Shown: piece after piece, positions 17,087-25,570 of the stretch
Position numbering within the stretch: the first letter of the stretch is position 1
How the letters are laid out: each line of letters starts with the position of its first letter
Origin: Amycolatopsis acidiphila
GTDB lineage: Bacteria; Actinomycetota; Actinomycetes; Mycobacteriales; Pseudonocardiaceae
DNA length: 64,000 nucleotides
NCBI RefSeq assembly: GCF_021391495.1
Contig: NZ_CP090063.1
Span: 992,001 to 1,056,000 of the forward strand
Direction of reading: 5' to 3'
Program-made: the position numbers and the translations under genes
The notes under the pieces: generated by a model
Databases searched by the model: none
Seen by the model: only the letters and a program-made list of their open reading frames with translations
Told to the model about the DNA's origin: nothing

Positions 17087-17092
17087 TATGGT
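17087..17092 (+). promoter_or_regulatory. -10 element TATGGT for the M16 operon
   Basis: TATGGT followed by 6 nt and the ATG at 17099; predicted leaderless transcript for the M16 peptidase pair and nudC. Confidence 0.6.
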
Positions 17093-17098
17093 GGGCGC

Positions 17099-18379
17099 AT
17101 GCCCGAGAACTCGCGCTTCACCCTGGACAACGGCTTACGCGTCGTGCTCGCGCCCGACCCGACCGCGCCCGTGGTCGGCGTCTCCGTGCACTACGACGTC
17201 GGCTTCCGCTCCGAGCCGGAGGGGCGTACCGGGTTCGCGCACCTGTTCGAGCACCTGATGTTCCAGGGCAGCGAGAGCCTCGAGAAGCTCGCGCACTTCA
17301 AGATCGTGCAGTCCAGCGGTGGCACCTTCAACGGGTCGACCCACCCGGACTACACCGACTACTACGAGGTGCTGCCCTCGGCGGCGCTCGAGCGGGCGCT
17401 GTTCCTCGAGGCCGACCGGATGCGCGCGCCGAAGCTGACGCCGGAGAACCTGGCCAACCAGATCGACGTGGTCAAGGAGGAGATCCGGCTCAACGTGCTG
17501 AACCGGCCCTACGGCGGGTTCCCGTGGATCCTCCTGCCGCCGGTGCTGTACCGGACCTTTCCCAACGCGCACAACGGGTACGGCGACTTCACCGACCTCG
17601 AGCAGGCGAGCCTCGACGACTGCGCGGCCTTCTTCGACACCTACTACTCGCCCGCGAACGCGGTGCTCACGGTGGCGGGGGACTTCGAGCCGGACCGGGC
17701 GCGCGAGCTGATCGAGAAGCACTTCGGCGACGTCCCGTACCGCCCGGCGCCGCCGAAGCGCTCGTTCGCCGAGCCGCCGCCCGCCGGCGAGGTCCGCGAC
17801 AGCCACACCGACCCGCACGCCCCGCTGCCGGCACTCGCGATCGGCTACCGGATGCCGGACCCGATCAACGAGCTCGACGGCTACCTCGCGAACCTGGTGC
17901 TCGCCGGGGTGCTCACCGACGGCGACGGCTCCCGGCTGCAGCAGCGGCTGGTGCACCGCGAGCCGCTGGTGACCGACATCGGCGCGGGCGCCGGGCTGTT
18001 CGGCCCGTTCGAGGCGCGTGACCCGGACACCTTCTCCATCACCGCGATCCACGCGCCGGACGTGTCGCCGGACAGGGTGCTCTCGGCGGTCGACGAGGAG
18101 CTGGAGAAGCTGGCCGCGAACCCGCCGGAGGCCCAGGAGCTGCAGAAGGTCACCGCACGCTGGGCCGCGAGCCTGCACTCGGAGCACGACAGGCTGGTCT
18201 CGCGCACGCTCGGCCTCGGCTCGTTCGAGCTGCTCTACGGCGACCCGTCCCTGATGTACCGGCTTGCCGACCGGATGGCCGCGGTCACCGCGGCAGACGT
18301 CGCGGCGGCCGCCAAGGCGCTGCGGCCCGACTCGCGCGCGGTCCTGGTCGTCGAGCCCGAGAATGGAGAGAGCAAGTGA
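17099..18379 (+). CDS. M16 zinc peptidase, catalytic subunit
   Basis: 426 residues, one M16 repeat pair. The inverted zinc motif HLFEH lies at residues 48-52 and the third ligand glutamate is expected in VVKEEIRLNVL about 75 residues later, so this subunit is catalytic. GGTFNGSTHPDYTDYYEVLP and a C-terminal peptidase_M16_C domain (~170-350) complete the family pattern. There is no signal peptide, so it should be cytoplasmic. It overlaps the next gene (GTGA), which encodes the non-catalytic partner; the arrangement mirrors the alpha/beta mitochondrial processing peptidase and bacterial M16B heterodimers. Substrate unknown. Confidence 0.9.
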   Translation: MPENSRFTLDNGLRVVLAPDPTAPVVGVSVHYDVGFRSEPEGRTGFAHLFEHLMFQGSESLEKLAHFKIVQSSGGTFNGSTHPDYTDYYEVLPSAALERALFLEADRMRAPKLTPENLANQIDVVKEEIRLNVLNRPYGGFPWILLPPVLYRTFPNAHNGYGDFTDLEQASLDDCAAFFDTYYSPANAVLTVAGDFEPDRARELIEKHFGDVPYRPAPPKRSFAEPPPAGEVRDSHTDPHAPLPALAIGYRMPDPINELDGYLANLVLAGVLTDGDGSRLQQRLVHREPLVTDIGAGAGLFGPFEARDPDTFSITAIHAPDVSPDRVLSAVDEELEKLAANPPEAQELQKVTARWAASLHSEHDRLVSRTLGLGSFELLYGDPSLMYRLADRMAAVTAADVAAAAKALRPDSRAVLVVEPENGESK

Positions 18380-19761
18380 GCACTGCGACGCATCGCGACG
18401 CGGCGGAGATCGGCCGGACGGCCAAGGGCCCGCGTGCCGTGCCCCTGCTGGGCGACCAGCGCGCCGCCGGGAACCTGTCGTCGGTGGACACGACGATCGG
18501 CAACGGGCTGCGCGTGCTCGCCGTCCGCAAGGCGAACGTGCCGCTCGTGGAGCTGCGCCTGCGCATCCCGTTCGCCGGTGCCGACCCGCTGCACCCGGCG
18601 ATGGCCGAGGTGCTGGCCGAGACGATCCTCACCGGCACCGCGCGGCGCGACCGGATCGAGATCGACACCGAGCTGGCGCTGATCGGCGGCGAGGTGAACG
18701 CGACGGTGGACCCCGAGCGGCTGTCGGTCAACGGCAGCGCGCTCGCCGACGGGCTGCCGACGCTGCTGGACGTGCTCGCCGACGTGCTCACCTCGGCGTC
18801 CTATGTGGACAACGAGGTCGGCCGGGAGTCCGCCCGCCTGGTCGAGCGGCTCGCGGTGTCGCGCACCCAGCCGCGGGTGATCGCGCGCGAGGCCCTGCTC
18901 AAGCACGTCTACGGCGACCACCCGGTCACCCGCGAGATGCCGGAGGCCGAGGACGTCGCGAAGGTGACCCCGGACGCCGTCCGCGCGCTGCACGCCCGTG
19001 CGGTGCTGCCGCGTGGTTCGGTGCTGGTGGTCGTCGGTGACATCGTGCCGGAAAGCGTCGTCTCCGACATCGAGAAGGCCCTGCAGGGCTGGCAGGCCGA
19101 CGCGGAGGCGGCGGTACTGCCCCCGCTGCCTGCCGTGACCGGCCGCGACGTGCTGCTGGTACCGCGCGCCGGCGCCGTGCAGTCGCAGATCCGGCTCATC
19201 GCCCAGGCGCTACCGCGCACCGACCCGCGCTACGCCGCGCTGCAGCTGGCGAACCTGGCCTACGGCGGGTACTTCTCCTCGCGCCTGGTCGAGAACATCC
19301 GCGAGGACAAGGGATACACCTACAGCGCGCACTCCGGCTTCGAGTTCACCGGCGCCACCGCCACGGTGGGCGTGGACGCCGACACGGCGAACGACGTGAG
19401 TGCCGCGGCCGTGCTGGAGACGTTCTACGAGCTGGGCAAGCTCGCGCTCGTACCGCCGACCGAGGAGGAGGTCGAGTCGGTGCGGCAGTACGCCGTCGGC
19501 TCGCTGCTCACCTCGACCGCGTCGCAGGCCGGGCTCGCCAGTCAGCTGTCCGCGCTCGCGGCCGGCGGGCTGGGCGCGGAATGGCTCGCCGAGCACCCGG
19601 CGCGGTTGGCGGCCGTCACCGTCGAGGAGGTCGCGCAGGCGGCGCTGGACTACTTCGCGCCGGTGCGCTTCACCGGCGTCGTGGTCGGAGACGCCGAAAG
19701 CCTCGCGCCACGGCTGGCCGCGCTCGGCGGCTTCACCGTCGGAGAGCCCGCCCAGTCATGA
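18376..19761 (+). CDS. M16 peptidase, non-catalytic partner subunit
   Basis: 461 residues with the M16 fold. At the position of the zinc motif it reads AMAEVLAETI, so HxxEH is missing and the subunit cannot bind catalytic zinc. It keeps the C-terminal SSRLVENIREDKGYTYS segment whose Arg and Tyr serve substrate binding in M16B partner subunits. An N-terminal extension of ~35 residues precedes the first strand. The start overlaps the stop of the catalytic subunit, so equal synthesis and a heterodimer are expected. The stop overlaps the nudC ATG (ATGA). Confidence 0.88.
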   Translation: MSTATHRDAAEIGRTAKGPRAVPLLGDQRAAGNLSSVDTTIGNGLRVLAVRKANVPLVELRLRIPFAGADPLHPAMAEVLAETILTGTARRDRIEIDTELALIGGEVNATVDPERLSVNGSALADGLPTLLDVLADVLTSASYVDNEVGRESARLVERLAVSRTQPRVIAREALLKHVYGDHPVTREMPEAEDVAKVTPDAVRALHARAVLPRGSVLVVVGDIVPESVVSDIEKALQGWQADAEAAVLPPLPAVTGRDVLLVPRAGAVQSQIRLIAQALPRTDPRYAALQLANLAYGGYFSSRLVENIREDKGYTYSAHSGFEFTGATATVGVDADTANDVSAAAVLETFYELGKLALVPPTEEEVESVRQYAVGSLLTSTASQAGLASQLSALAAGGLGAEWLAEHPARLAAVTVEEVAQAALDYFAPVRFTGVVVGDAESLAPRLAALGGFTVGEPAQS

Positions 19762-20765
19762 CCCTCCCGTTTCAGCTCGGCACCCTCCCCACCCTGTCGC
19801 GATCCACTGTGGACCGTCAGGAGACCCTGCGCACCAATCCGGAACGCCTCCTCGCCCGCTGGCCGGAGGCCCAGGTCGTGCTGCTCGACCCCAGGGCCCG
19901 CACGCCCGTCCGCGAGGGCGAGAACGTGCTCGCCACGCGGAAGGCGCTGACCTTCGGCGACACCCCGCCGGACGACGCGGTGTTCCTCGGCGAGTGGCAG
20001 GGCGCCGACTACTGGTCGCTGCCCGGCGAGCCCGCGGGGGAGCCGGAGCTGCTGGAGGCCGGCGGCAGCTGGGGCTTCACCGAGGAGATCCCGCGGTACG
20101 ACGGCGAGCTGTGGGTCGACCTGCGTGCGTACGGCGACAAGCTCGACGACACCTCGGCGGGCCTGTTCACCACGGCCCAGGCATTGCGCAACTGGCACCG
20201 GGCGGCGCGGTTCTGCGCCCGGGACGGCAGCGCGACCCGGCGGGTTCAGTTCGGCTGGGCCAGCCGGTGCGAAGCGAAGGGGCACGAGGAGTACCCCCGG
20301 ACCGACCCGGCGATCATCTGTCTCGTGCACGACGAGGTCGGGGTCAACGGAGAGCACGTTCTCCTGGCACGTCAACCGGTCTGGCCGAAGGGCCGGTACT
20401 CCGTGCTCGCCGGGTTCGTGGAGGCCGGGGAGTCGCTCGAAGGCTGCGTGACGCGCGAGATCCGCGAGGAGGTCGGCGCCGAGGTGCGCGACGTGCGGTA
20501 CCTCGGCAGCCAGCCGTGGCCGTTCCCGCGCTCGATCATGCTCGGCTTCGCCGCGCGGGCCGACGCGTCGCGGCCGCTGCGCCCGGCGGACGGCGAGATC
20601 GAGGAAGCGCTGTGGGTGTCCCGCGCCGACGTGCGGGCGGCGTTCGCGAACGAGGGCGGGCCGACCCCGATCGGCGACGGCGCGGCGACCATGATGCTGC
20701 CCGGCAACTCCTCGATCGCGCGGGTCATGCTCGAAGCCTGGGCGCACGCGGAGTCCGGGGCGTGA
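19758..20765 (+). CDS. nudC: NudC, NAD(H) diphosphatase / NAD-cap decapping hydrolase
   Basis: 335 residues. The Nudix box GFVEAG-E-x7-REIREEVG spans residues 219-241, and SQPWPFPRS, the NudC-specific signature, follows near 255. NudC cleaves NADH to NMNH and AMP and can remove NAD caps from RNA. The zinc ribbon that normally has four cysteines is altered: C153-x2-D156 and C171-x4-H176 remain, so Zn2+ could only be held by a C/D/C/H set or is lost. The ATG overlaps the M16 stop. nudC lies near adnAB and the K+ channel in mycobacteria too, which supports orthology. Confidence 0.92.
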   Translation: MTLPFQLGTLPTLSRSTVDRQETLRTNPERLLARWPEAQVVLLDPRARTPVREGENVLATRKALTFGDTPPDDAVFLGEWQGADYWSLPGEPAGEPELLEAGGSWGFTEEIPRYDGELWVDLRAYGDKLDDTSAGLFTTAQALRNWHRAARFCARDGSATRRVQFGWASRCEAKGHEEYPRTDPAIICLVHDEVGVNGEHVLLARQPVWPKGRYSVLAGFVEAGESLEGCVTREIREEVGAEVRDVRYLGSQPWPFPRSIMLGFAARADASRPLRPADGEIEEALWVSRADVRAAFANEGGPTPIGDGAATMMLPGNSSIARVMLEAWAHAESGA

Positions 20766-20766
20766 C

Positions 20767-21105
20767 GTGCGGCTGGTGAACGACGGCCTGGCGTTCCTGC
20801 TGGAGCTGCTCGCGCTGGCCGCGCTGGCCTACTGGGGTTTCACCACCGGCGACGGGATCGCGCTGAAGCTCGTGCTGGGCATCGGCGCGCCCGTGCTGGC
20901 GGCGGTCGTGTGGGGGCTGTTCGCGGCGCCACGCGCCACGTTCGGGCTGCCGCGGGTCGCCGTGGTGGTGGTGAAGGTGCTCTGGTTCGGGGCGGCGGTC
21001 ACCGCGTTGTGCGTGACCGGGCATCCCGTGCTGGGCGCGGCCCTGGCCGTCCTCGCCGTCGCGAACCTGGGTTACGCGACGGCGAAGAAGATGGCGACAG
21101 CCTGA
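20767..21105 (+). CDS. DUF2568 (YrdB-like) small membrane protein
   Basis: 112 residues with four hydrophobic helices. The segments NDGLAFLLELLALAALAYWGF and WGLFAAPRA are characteristic of the DUF2568/YrdB family, and LGYATAKKMATA ends the chain. Function unknown. It begins 1 nt after the nudC stop and completes the operon, ending 15 nt from the convergent gluconate permease gene. Confidence 0.82.
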   Translation: MRLVNDGLAFLLELLALAALAYWGFTTGDGIALKLVLGIGAPVLAAVVWGLFAAPRATFGLPRVAVVVVKVLWFGAAVTALCVTGHPVLGAALAVLAVANLGYATAKKMATA

Positions 21106-21120
21106 GCCGAGGATGCGCAG

Positions 21121-22494
21121 CTAGAAGATCGCGCCCAGTGGCAGCAGCAGGGCGATCGCCACCACGGAGATCACCGTCTCCATCAGCGACCAGCTCTTGA
21201 TCGTCTGCCCGACCGAGAGCCCGAAGTACTCCTTCACCAGCCAGAACCCGGCGTCGTTGACGTGCGAGAAGAACAGCGAGCCCGCCCCGATCGCGAGCAC
21301 CAGCAACGCCGAGTGCGTCGGGTCGAGGGTCGCCGCCAGCGGCGACACGATGCCGGCCGCGGACACGGTGGCGACCGTCGCCGAACCGGTCGCCAGCCGG
21401 ATCGCGACCGCGACCAGCCAGCCGAGCAGCAGCGCCGGAATCGACGCGCCGGTGGCCAGCTGCGTGATGACGTCGCCGACCCCGGCGTCCACGAGGGTCT
21501 GCTTGAACCCGCCTCCCGCGGCGACGATCAGGATGATCCCGGCGATCGGACCGAGCGAGTCGCCCACCGTCGAGGACAGCCGGTCCCGGGTGAACCCGGC
21601 CGCACGGCCGAGCGTGAACATGCCCAGCAGCACCGTCAGCAGGAGCGCGACCAGCGGGTCACCGACGAAGTCGAGCACCCGGCGCACCTCGTTGCCGCTG
21701 GCGGCGAGGAGGTCGGAAAGCGCTTTCGCGAGCATCAGCACGACCGGCAGCAGCACCGTGCACAGGGTCGCCGCGAAGCTCGGGCGACGAACCTCGTTCT
21801 CGTCCTCCTCGTCGCGCGCGGGCACGAGGCGCTCGGGCGGCGCCGCGTCCGGCAACAGGCGGGCGGCGACCATGCCGAACAGCGGGCCGGCGATGATCAC
21901 CGTGGGGATCGCGACGAGCAGGCCGAACGCGAGCACGATGCCGACATTGGCGTTCAGCGCGCCCGCCGCCGCGAGCGGGCCTGGGTGCGGCGGCACCAGG
22001 CCGTGCAGCACCGAAAGCCCGGCCAGCGCGGGAATCCCGATGAGCATCAGCGGCCGCCCTGTCCGCTTGACGACCAGCAGCACGATCGGGATCAGCAGCA
22101 CCAGCCCGATCTCGAAGAACATCGGCAGCCCGATCAGCGCGGCCACGAGCGCCATGGCCCACGGCAGCGTGCGGCGCCCGGCCCTGGACACGATGGTGTC
22201 CACGATCTGTTCCGCACCACCGGAATCGGCGAGCAGCTTGCCGATCATCGCGCCGAGCGCGATGAGCACGCCCACCGAGGCGACCGTCGAGCCGACCCCG
22301 CTGGAGAAGCTCTTCAGCAGCTTGTCGACCGGCATGCCCGCGATGAGCCCGAGCGCGCCGGAGCCGAGGATCAGGGCGAGGAACGCGTGCAGCTTGAACT
22401 TGCTGATCAGCACCACGATCAGCGCGATCGCGACCAGCGTCGCGACGATCAACCGGGTGTCGTGCCCGGTCCATCCGGCGGCCAGGGTGGTCAC
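21121..22494 (-). CDS. Gluconate:H+ symporter, GntP family
   Basis: 457 residues with about 12-13 membrane helices. Family hallmarks include PMFFEIGLVLLIPI, GLSVLHGLVPPHPGPLAAAGALNANVG and FSHVNDAGFWLVKEYFGLSVGQTIKSWS, all typical of GntP-type gluconate permeases. It would bring gluconate into the cell for phosphorylation by the kinase encoded just upstream; the two genes overlap by 4 nt (GTGA). The operon is divergent from a FadR-type GntR regulator whose putative operators lie in the intergenic region. Other sugar acids are possible substrates. Confidence 0.91.
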   Translation of the reverse strand: MTTLAAGWTGHDTRLIVATLVAIALIVVLISKFKLHAFLALILGSGALGLIAGMPVDKLLKSFSSGVGSTVASVGVLIALGAMIGKLLADSGGAEQIVDTIVSRAGRRTLPWAMALVAALIGLPMFFEIGLVLLIPIVLLVVKRTGRPLMLIGIPALAGLSVLHGLVPPHPGPLAAAGALNANVGIVLAFGLLVAIPTVIIAGPLFGMVAARLLPDAAPPERLVPARDEEDENEVRRPSFAATLCTVLLPVVLMLAKALSDLLAASGNEVRRVLDFVGDPLVALLLTVLLGMFTLGRAAGFTRDRLSSTVGDSLGPIAGIILIVAAGGGFKQTLVDAGVGDVITQLATGASIPALLLGWLVAVAIRLATGSATVATVSAAGIVSPLAATLDPTHSALLVLAIGAGSLFFSHVNDAGFWLVKEYFGLSVGQTIKSWSLMETVISVVAIALLLPLGAIF

Positions 22495-22988
22495 TTCGGC
22501 TCCTTTGCCAGTGCGTCGAGGGCGGCGCGCACGATGTCCGCGGGCACCTCGGTGATGTCGGCGACGAGACCGGGCTCGTCGGTTTCCAGTGGTTCGAGGT
22601 CGGCGAGCTGGGAGCCCAGCAGGGACACCGGCATGAAGTGCCCCGACCGGCTCTTCATGCGTTCGGCGATCAGCTCCCGCGGCCCGTCGAGATGGAGGAA
22701 CCAGACGTCGCCGCCGGTGCGCAGCACGTCGCGGTAGCGGCGCTTGAGCGCGGAGGAGGAGACGACCCCGCCGGTGTCCTGGTGCTCCCGGACCCAGTCC
22801 GCGATGGCGTGCAGCCACGGCCGGCGGTCCTCGTCGGTCAGGGGATGGCCGGCGGACATCTTCTCGATGTTCGCCTTCGGATGGAAGGCGTCGGCCTCGG
22901 CGTAGTCGACGCCGAGCCGCCGGGCCAGGTCGTTGCCGACCGTCGTCTTCCCGGACCCGGCCACGCCCATCACGACGATGACGGTCAT
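22491..22988 (-). CDS. gntK: Gluconokinase
   Basis: 165 residues, the usual length for GntK. The P-loop GVAGSGKTT lies at residues 8-16; DAFHPKANIEKMSAGHPLTDEDRRPWL near 33-59 is the gluconate-binding hallmark, and KRRYRDVLR and KSRSGHFMP are also conserved. It phosphorylates gluconate to 6-phosphogluconate for the pentose phosphate pathway. First gene of the gntK-gntP operon; the ATG at 22988 lies 43 nt from the nearer operator palindrome. Confidence 0.93.
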   Translation of the reverse strand: MTVIVVMGVAGSGKTTVGNDLARRLGVDYAEADAFHPKANIEKMSAGHPLTDEDRRPWLHAIADWVREHQDTGGVVSSSALKRRYRDVLRTGGDVWFLHLDGPRELIAERMKSRSGHFMPVSLLGSQLADLEPLETDEPGLVADITEVPADIVRAALDALAKEPK

Positions 22989-23031
22989 CTCGCCCTCCGA
23001 CTCCCTTGTCCCTCGCAGTAGTGCACACCAA

Positions 23032-23064
23032 AAGTACTACTTAATCAAGCGACAAGTACTACTT
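23032..23064. promoter_or_regulatory. Two FadR/GntR-type operator palindromes
   Basis: The perfect 11-bp palindrome AAGTACTACTT occurs at 23032-23042 and 23054-23064, within a 15-bp direct repeat AAGTACTACTTAATC; centres are 22 bp apart, about two helical turns. It fits the xxGTxxxACxx core of the FadR subfamily. The second site is centred at -35 relative to the predicted start of the regulator gene. Repression relieved by gluconate or 6-phosphogluconate is inferred from the gene context. Confidence 0.75.
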
Positions 23065-23080
23065 AATCGAAACAGGGGTA

Positions 23081-23086
23081 TACGGT
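23081..23086 (+). promoter_or_regulatory. -10 element TACGGT for the GntR-family regulator
   Basis: TACGGT, then 7 nt, then GTG at 23094: predicted leaderless. An operator palindrome covers the -35 zone, implying autoregulation. Confidence 0.6.
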
Positions 23087-23093
23087 CACGAGC

Positions 23094-23786
23094 GTGGTTG
23101 ATGGCAGGCACGCTCGCGTGCTCGACGAACTGGGTACCGCGATCGCTTCGGGGCGAATCCCGGCCGGCACCGTACTGCGGCTCGAACAGCTGCAGGACGA
23201 GTACGGCGCCTCCCGCACCGTCGCCAGAGAGGTCGTCCGCGCGCTCGAGGTCATGCGCCTGACCAGCAGCAAGCGCCGCGTCGGGATCACCGTGCGGGAC
23301 GCGGCCGAGTGGAACCACTTCGACCCGCGCCTGATCGGCTGGCAGCTCGGCGGCGACTGCCGCGAGCAGGCGCTGCGGATGCTGATGGAGCTCCGCTGGG
23401 CCGTCGAACCCACGGCCGCGCGCTTCGCCGCGCTGCGCGCGAGCCCCGAGGACCGCGGGCGGCTGCGCGCGCTGGCCAGCCGGCTGGAGACCACGGCCAG
23501 GGCGAAGGACCTCGGCACGTTCCTCGAGCACGACATCGCCTTCCACCACATCGTGCTGGCCGCGTCCGGGAACCCGATGTTCTGCCAGCTCTCCGACGTC
23601 GTCGCCCAGGTCCTCACCGGCCGCACCGAGCACGGGCTGATGCCGCCGGAACCCCAGCCCGGGGCCGTCGCGATGCACGTCGAGGTCGCGCTGGCCGTGG
23701 ACGCGGGCGACGCCGGGCGGGCCGAGCACGCGATGCGCGGCATCATGGAGCAGGCGCGCGACGAGGTCGCCGAGCAGTTCGAGTAA
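23094..23786 (+). CDS. GntR/FadR-family regulator of gluconate genes
   Basis: 230 residues. The N-terminal winged helix-turn-helix includes IASGRIPAGTVLRLEQLQDEYGASRTVAREVVRALE (~17-52), and the C-terminal FCD domain (~85-220) has RWAVEPTAARFAA, FLEHDIAFHHIVLAASGNPMF and a late MHVEVALAVDAGDAGRAEHAM, where Asp and His residues would form the metal site. It is divergent from gntK-gntP, has two operator palindromes in the shared region and is most likely a gluconate-responsive repressor. GTG start set by the -10 element. Confidence 0.88.
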   Translation: MVDGRHARVLDELGTAIASGRIPAGTVLRLEQLQDEYGASRTVAREVVRALEVMRLTSSKRRVGITVRDAAEWNHFDPRLIGWQLGGDCREQALRMLMELRWAVEPTAARFAALRASPEDRGRLRALASRLETTARAKDLGTFLEHDIAFHHIVLAASGNPMFCQLSDVVAQVLTGRTEHGLMPPEPQPGAVAMHVEVALAVDAGDAGRAEHAMRGIMEQARDEVAEQFE

Positions 23787-23821
23787 CGTCGGCCCCCGAA
23801 AGTCGACTACGGGGGGCACGA

Positions 23822-24706
23822 GTGAGTGCGGCGCGGGCGATCGGGCTGCTGCTGGGGGCGGCCGCCGACGGGGTGATCGGGCGAGGCGAACCGGTGGCAC
23901 TCCTCACGGGCGCGGCTCGGGCGCTCGAACGGAGGCTTCCGGGCGTGGCCGGTACCGGCGGCCTGGTCGGCGGGCTCGTCGTCGCCGGTGTCGTCGCCGA
24001 GCGGGTGAGCCGGCGCAGTCCCGTCATGCAGGCGATCGGCACCGCCGTCGCGACCTGGGCGGTGCTCGGCGGAGCCGGGCTCGCCGAGAGCGGCACGGCG
24101 CTGGCACGCGACCTCGAAGAGGGCGAACTGGACGCGGCCCGCGGCACGCTCGCCGCGCTCGACACCCGCAGCACCGCCGGGCTCGACGTCATCGGCCTGT
24201 CCCGCGCGTCGGTCGAATCGGTCGCCCGGCACACCTCGGACTCGGTCGTCGGGCCGCTGTTCTGGGGTGCCGTCGCCGGGATCCCCGGTCTCGTCGGCGC
24301 GCGGGCGCTCAGCCTGCTCCGCGGCTCGGAGCTCACCCGGCGGCTCGACGACCTCGTCAACCTCGCGCCAACGCGGTTCGCCGCGGCGCTGACCGTCACG
24401 AGCGCGCCGGTCGTCGGCGGCTCCGCGCGGGGCGCCTGGCGGGCCTGGCAGCGCGACACCGTGGCGCATCCGAGCCCGAACGCGGGCCGGATCGAGGCTG
24501 CCTTCGCGGGTGCGCTGGAGATCCGCCTCGGCGGCCGGACGGTGTATCCACACGGGATCGAGGAACGGCCGGTGCTCGGGGACGGGCGCAATCCCGACGC
24601 CGGGCACGTGACGCGGGCGGTCGAGCTGTCGCGGGTGGTGGGCTGGCTGACCGCGGTCAGTTCCGCTGTGCTGGCGCTTCTGTCCGGTCTTCGTCGCCGC
24701 CCATAG
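23822..24706 (+). CDS. cobD: CobD/CbiB, adenosylcobinamide-phosphate synthase
   Basis: 294 residues, a little shorter than typical ~310. Membrane helices alternate with conserved CobD segments: GLLLGAAADGVIG at the N-terminus, RDLEEGELDAARGTLAALDTRST, SRASVESVARHTSDSVVGPLFWG, DDLVNLAPTRFAA and SPNAGRIEAAFAGALEIRLGG. It joins the aminopropanol arm to adenosylcobyric acid in cobalamin synthesis, at the membrane. The GTG follows a G-rich CGGGGGGCACGA. It is convergent with the SURF1 gene, with a 50-nt overlap, the same neighbourhood as Rv2235-Rv2236c in M. tuberculosis. Confidence 0.92.
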   Translation: MSAARAIGLLLGAAADGVIGRGEPVALLTGAARALERRLPGVAGTGGLVGGLVVAGVVAERVSRRSPVMQAIGTAVATWAVLGGAGLAESGTALARDLEEGELDAARGTLAALDTRSTAGLDVIGLSRASVESVARHTSDSVVGPLFWGAVAGIPGLVGARALSLLRGSELTRRLDDLVNLAPTRFAAALTVTSAPVVGGSARGAWRAWQRDTVAHPSPNAGRIEAAFAGALEIRLGGRTVYPHGIEERPVLGDGRNPDAGHVTRAVELSRVVGWLTAVSSAVLALLSGLRRRP

Positions 24707-25547
24707 CGGCGTCGGCTTCGTCCTCTTCGTCCTCGGCCAGGATCTGCGCGACGGACTTCCGCTTCCGCGCCTTCTTCTCCTTCTGCCGCTCGCCCATCTC
24801 CGCGAGCACGCCACCGGGCTTGAGCTCGCGGATCGTGAAGTACGCGAGGCCGCCCAGCGCCATCACGCCGAACGCGATCCACTGCAGCGCGTAGGAGAAG
24901 AACGGGCCGGAGTCGAGCTGCGGCAACGGAAGCGCGTTGAGCACGCCGGGTGTGTTCTGGTCCAGCTGGAAGTAGCCGGGCCGGATGTCCAGCCCGCTTG
25001 CGCGGGCGACGACCCGGGAGTCGACGTCGTAGCTCTGCAGCTTGCCGCCGGTGGAGGCATCGGCGAACGCGTCGCGGTGCTTGCCGTCGGTCTCGTCCTG
25101 CCGGACCCTGGCCACCACCTCGACCGGCCCGGCGGGCGGCGCCGCGTACGGGGGCACCGCGTTGTGCTCGCCGGGCTGGACGTACCCGCGGTCGATCAGC
25201 ACGACCTGGCCGGTGGTGGTGCGCATCGGGGTGAGCACCTCGTAGGCGGGCTCGCCGAGGACGGTGCGCAGCCGGGCGACGACCTCGTTCTGCGGCAGGT
25301 AGGTGCCGGTGATCGTGACCCGCGTCCACTCGGTGTGCTCGTTGGGCGCGACGCCGGGCGCGAGGACGCTGTCGAGCGGCTTCGGCTCGGCCGTCATGGA
25401 CGCCTGCACGGCGTCGTTCTGGGCCACCCGCTCGGAGTTGCGGCTGAACTGCCACGGCGAGAGCAGCCAGAAACAGGCGAAAGCGAAAACCAGCACACCG
25501 CCGACCAACGCGAGCCAGCTGGGCCGGAGCAAGAACTTCCACCGCAC
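24657..25547 (-). CDS. SURF1-family cytochrome oxidase assembly protein
   Basis: 296 residues. Two membrane helices (~10-30 and ~215-235) bracket a large extracytoplasmic domain. LWLLSPWQFSRN-like text after helix one, GTYLPQNEVVARLR, YEVLTPMRTTTGQVVLIDRGYV and the C-terminal YALQWIAFGVMALGG are the SURF1 signature. The C-terminal tail after residue 240 is highly charged (Lys then Glu/Asp). SURF1 helps build the haem a3/CuB centre of cytochrome oxidase. GTG at 25547 lies 6 nt after TACCGT. The gene order matches Rv2235, next to cobD and ptpA. Confidence 0.9.
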   Translation of the reverse strand: MRWKFLLRPSWLALVGGVLVFAFACFWLLSPWQFSRNSERVAQNDAVQASMTAEPKPLDSVLAPGVAPNEHTEWTRVTITGTYLPQNEVVARLRTVLGEPAYEVLTPMRTTTGQVVLIDRGYVQPGEHNAVPPYAAPPAGPVEVVARVRQDETDGKHRDAFADASTGGKLQSYDVDSRVVARASGLDIRPGYFQLDQNTPGVLNALPLPQLDSGPFFSYALQWIAFGVMALGGLAYFTIRELKPGGVLAEMGERQKEKKARKRKSVAQILAEDEEDEADAAMGGDEDRTEAPAQRN

Positions 25548-25553
25548 GCATCC

Positions 25554-25559
25554 ACGGTA
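25554..25559 (-). promoter_or_regulatory. -10 element TACCGT for the SURF1 gene
   Basis: Minus-strand TACCGT, 6 nt, then GTG at 25547; predicted leaderless. Confidence 0.6.
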
Positions 25560-25570
25560 GCCCGCCGCGC

